DNA of 15,283 nt, taken from the NCBI GenBank assembly GCA_021825225.1, contig JAKAIH010000009.1, positions 1 to 15,283 on the forward strand, in the 5' to 3' direction. The notes beneath the pieces are model-generated. The model saw nothing but the letters and a program-made list of their open reading frames with translations, was not told the origin of the DNA and made no database searches. The translations under genes were made by a program, and so were the position numbers. Below, piece after piece: positions 13,522-15,283 of this stretch (within the stretch, counting starts at the first letter, position 1; the number at the start of each line of letters is the position of its first letter). The DNA is from Pseudomonadota bacterium. Lineage in GTDB: Bacteria > Pseudomonadota > Gammaproteobacteria > Burkholderiales > SG8-39.

Positions 13522-14883
13522 TCAGCGGCGGGGGCTCGCTTGCGCGCGTGCGAGCAGAGTACGCACGAAAGCGCGCGTATACGCGCCGAAATTCCTGAGC
13601 AACCCGCCGATCATGCCGCTCATCGCCGCCTGCGCGGCGGGCGGCGACTGCTCCAATAAACGGTAAATGTCCACGCCGGGTTCGGTTTCGCCCAAGACAT
13701 ACGCCGGATCGGAGACGTACTTGGCCGGCAGGCTCAGCGCGATCACGCTGTCGGTCGCGCCCGCCAGCGAGCTGGATTCCCTGCTGATCAGTTCACGCAC
13801 TGAGTTTTCGGAAAGGGTTTCGCGGCCGGCATCGGTCGAGAGGTCTGCGGCGGCACGGATCAAGGCGTCGCTCTCGTCGTGGCGCACATAGGCGTCGCGC
13901 ATGCGATGGTACTGGTAATTCTCCAGCGCCAGATGCCTATTGGATACCAGGATGATGGCTTGCTTCCTTGCCTCGTGCCCGCCGAGCAGATCCAGCGTGC
14001 TGATCCACAGCAGGCGCGTCACGCTCACCCCCGGCAGCACACTTGCGTGGTAAGGCTGGGTCAGGTCCTCGATGTAATGCAGCGCCCAGCCGGCGAAGCG
14101 CCAGCCCCAATACGCGTGCCCGGTTTGCAGCGCATAGACGGCCAGCGATTGCCACAGGTGGATGCGGTATTCAGGATAGGTCCGCTGCAAAAAGCCTGCC
14201 GCCTTGTAGACAATCGGGTGCTCGTGGAAAAAGCCCATGTGAAACGGCGCCTGGCTCGCGAACTCCAGCGCCGGATTGCCGAAGGGCTGCTTGCCGAAAC
14301 CATAGGCTCTGCCGTAAGCGGTGCCATTGTCTTCCCACAGGCCGATGTCCATGCCGTAATCCGGCTCGTCGGTCGCGGTGGCGACGACCTCCAGCGGCGC
14401 GACCGGCTCGCCCTCGCGCAATTGCAGGAACACGCTGTCCTGCGCCGCGCTCTCGCGCCGGCGCGTGGTGACCTCGGCCCACGGCAGCGTCGCTTCCCCC
14501 GCCGTGCTTGCGCCGGGCAGCGCCTGCACGAACAGCTTCAACTTCATGTTGGGATTGATGCGCAGCGCAGCAATGAAGCGCCGCCTGAGTTCGGCCGGGG
14601 CGGCGCCCGCCCTGAATGCGAGCGCGTCGGGACGCGCGGGATACAGCGCAACGTGCGCCCTGGCCCAGGCTTCCTCGCGCTGCAGCAGTTGTTCCAGGCC
14701 AGGCGCCTCGGCGGCGAGGAAAGTCTCCAGGGTTTCGGCTTTGATCGCGGGCGCCGCTTTCATTTCCGGTAATGCCGCCAATGCCGGCCATGCCGCAAGG
14801 GTGTGATTGGTCCAGGCTGCCGCCGGGCCGGCGACGCAGGCGAGCACCGCCGCCGCGGCGAGCCGCCCAAGTCTGCGCATCAT
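13522..14883 (-). CDS. Secreted zinc-dependent phospholipase C / P1-nuclease-like protein
   Basis: The precursor has 453 residues. A Sec signal (MMRRLGRLAAAAVLACVAGPAAA) would be cut before W24-T-N-H-T. An N-terminal tryptophan right after the cut is what zinc phospholipase C and P1 nuclease use to bind zinc. Further ligand-like residues are H215, H220 and H222 in FHMGFFHEHP, H256 in TGHAYWGW, and H269, D273 and H279 in LHYIEDLTQPYHAS, which resembles the HY-x-x-D-x-x-QP-x-H signature. The middle (DEPDYGMDIGLWEDN) adds acidic candidates. Members cleave phospholipids or nucleic acids; the substrate here is unknown. I preferred the ATG at 14883, with AGGA seven bases upstream, over the TTG at 14898. 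The stop is 26 bases from that of oxyR, which converges on it. Confidence 0.75.
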   Translation of the reverse strand: MMRRLGRLAAAAVLACVAGPAAAWTNHTLAAWPALAALPEMKAAPAIKAETLETFLAAEAPGLEQLLQREEAWARAHVALYPARPDALAFRAGAAPAELRRRFIAALRINPNMKLKLFVQALPGASTAGEATLPWAEVTTRRRESAAQDSVFLQLREGEPVAPLEVVATATDEPDYGMDIGLWEDNGTAYGRAYGFGKQPFGNPALEFASQAPFHMGFFHEHPIVYKAAGFLQRTYPEYRIHLWQSLAVYALQTGHAYWGWRFAGWALHYIEDLTQPYHASVLPGVSVTRLLWISTLDLLGGHEARKQAIILVSNRHLALENYQYHRMRDAYVRHDESDALIRAAADLSTDAGRETLSENSVRELISRESSSLAGATDSVIALSLPAKYVSDPAYVLGETEPGVDIYRLLEQSPPAAQAAMSGMIGGLLRNFGAYTRAFVRTLLARAQASPRR

Positions 14884-14922
14884 CTTCCAATCCTGCAATC
14901 GGCGATGTTCACGATGCCTATC

Positions 14923-15120
14923 CTAATCGAAGCGGGGATAACCGGTGATCTTCTGGAATTCCAGGTGCAGCGACTTCAGCCGCACATACATTTTCCGGAA
15001 AACGCCATGGTACAACTCGTCGTAGATTCCCCGATGCTCCGGCAGCGGTTCGAACACGCGCGCGATGCTTGTCGTCGCCGCCAGAGACACCCGCGCCCGC
15101 GCGTTCAGCGCTAACTCGAT
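14923..15120 (-). pseudogene. C-terminal remnant of an FGGY-family carbohydrate kinase
   Basis: A frame of 65 codons plus its stop, bounded upstream by an in-frame TGA at 15121-15123, ends with SIARVFEPLPEHRGIYDELY and then a helical tail finishing LEFQKITGYPRFD. This closely resembles the last 50 or so residues of FGGY kinases (FEP-x-P-x-x-H-x-x-Y-x-x-LY, then a helical tail). The ATP-binding core that should precede it is absent, and none of the three minus-strand frames between 15121 and the window edge shows FGGY motifs. It is most simply a decayed or truncated gene. Its stop is 39 bases before the phospholipase-like gene. A sequencing or assembly error cannot be excluded. Confidence 0.65.
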
Positions 15121-15123
15121 TCA

Positions 15124-15283
15124 GTCGTCGCCTCATCGGTTCCGGCGTCGCACCTCCGGTCCTGCCCCGGCGTGTGGATTGATATACTGCCGCGACGATC
15201 CCGGACCGCCGGGGCCACATTGCGACGGCAAATGCCACCTCACCTTAAAGTCCGCAAACAGCACTGCCCATGACGCCAACGCG
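15124..15283. other. Right-end region without a supportable gene
   Basis: The minus strand is open from the edge to a stop near 15130 in one frame, but the encoded residues match nothing I know. An ATG at 15270 on the plus strand could begin a gene beyond the window, yet no Shine-Dalgarno precedes it. A TATACT at 15183-15188 lacks a -35 partner. Confidence 0.3.

Noticed and set aside
14918..15238. A 106-residue minus-strand frame at the right end
   Set aside because: The neighbouring frame over the same bases matches the FGGY kinase C-terminus, so this frame is a shadow.

Overview
The window is GC-rich (roughly 60-65% by eye), with compact genes, ATGA start/stop overlaps and good Shine-Dalgarno sequences. 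It holds a 114-residue cytosolic FKBP, a LysR-type OxyR with the two sensing cysteines, a SigF/NrsF (DUF1109) pair and a YedY-like molybdoenzyme. These point to a proteobacterium, most likely a betaproteobacterium (inference). I saw no rRNA, tRNA, CRISPR array, insertion sequence or phage gene.

Layout. Positions 1-1844 (minus) hold glycerol-3-phosphate dehydrogenase (glpD) and an edge-truncated HAD phosphatase, translationally coupled. Positions 2011-3166 hold an FKBP prolyl isomerase (plus), a cupin protein (minus) and an orphan HicA-fold protein that lacks the toxin's catalytic histidine (minus). Positions 3380-7672 are the most interesting part, a periplasmic oxidative-damage repair locus. 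On the minus strand lie exported msrB and msrA, then a decayed DUF1223-like remnant, a membrane cytochrome b and a Tat-exported molybdopterin oxidoreductase. Divergent on the plus strand lie an ECF sigma factor (SigF type) and its NrsF anti-sigma factor. Three copies of GTAACC-N16-CGAA, identical at all ten fixed positions, lie in front of msrB, in front of the remnant-cytochrome-molybdoenzyme operon and at the start of sigF. They correspond to the sigma-F promoter described in Caulobacter, so the sequence shows an apparently self-contained regulon.

The rest. Positions 7784-8980 encode an MFS transporter, 9073-9366 a small protein with eight cysteines, 9599-9916 an unrecognised small protein, and 9959-10864 (minus) a protein with two cyclic-nucleotide-binding domains. 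This last gene diverges from an FAD-dependent oxidoreductase (11003-12472), which is followed by oxyR (12551-13495). A secreted zinc phospholipase C/P1-nuclease-like protein (13522-14883, minus) comes next. At the right end is the C-terminal remnant of an FGGY carbohydrate kinase.

Working model. SigF, held by NrsF and released by oxidation at conserved NrsF cysteines, would switch on periplasmic methionine sulfoxide repair (MsrB, MsrA and perhaps the molybdoenzyme with its cytochrome). OxyR would separately cover cytoplasmic peroxide stress. Gene identities and promoter motifs are read from the sequence; the signal, substrates and regulon behaviour are inferred.
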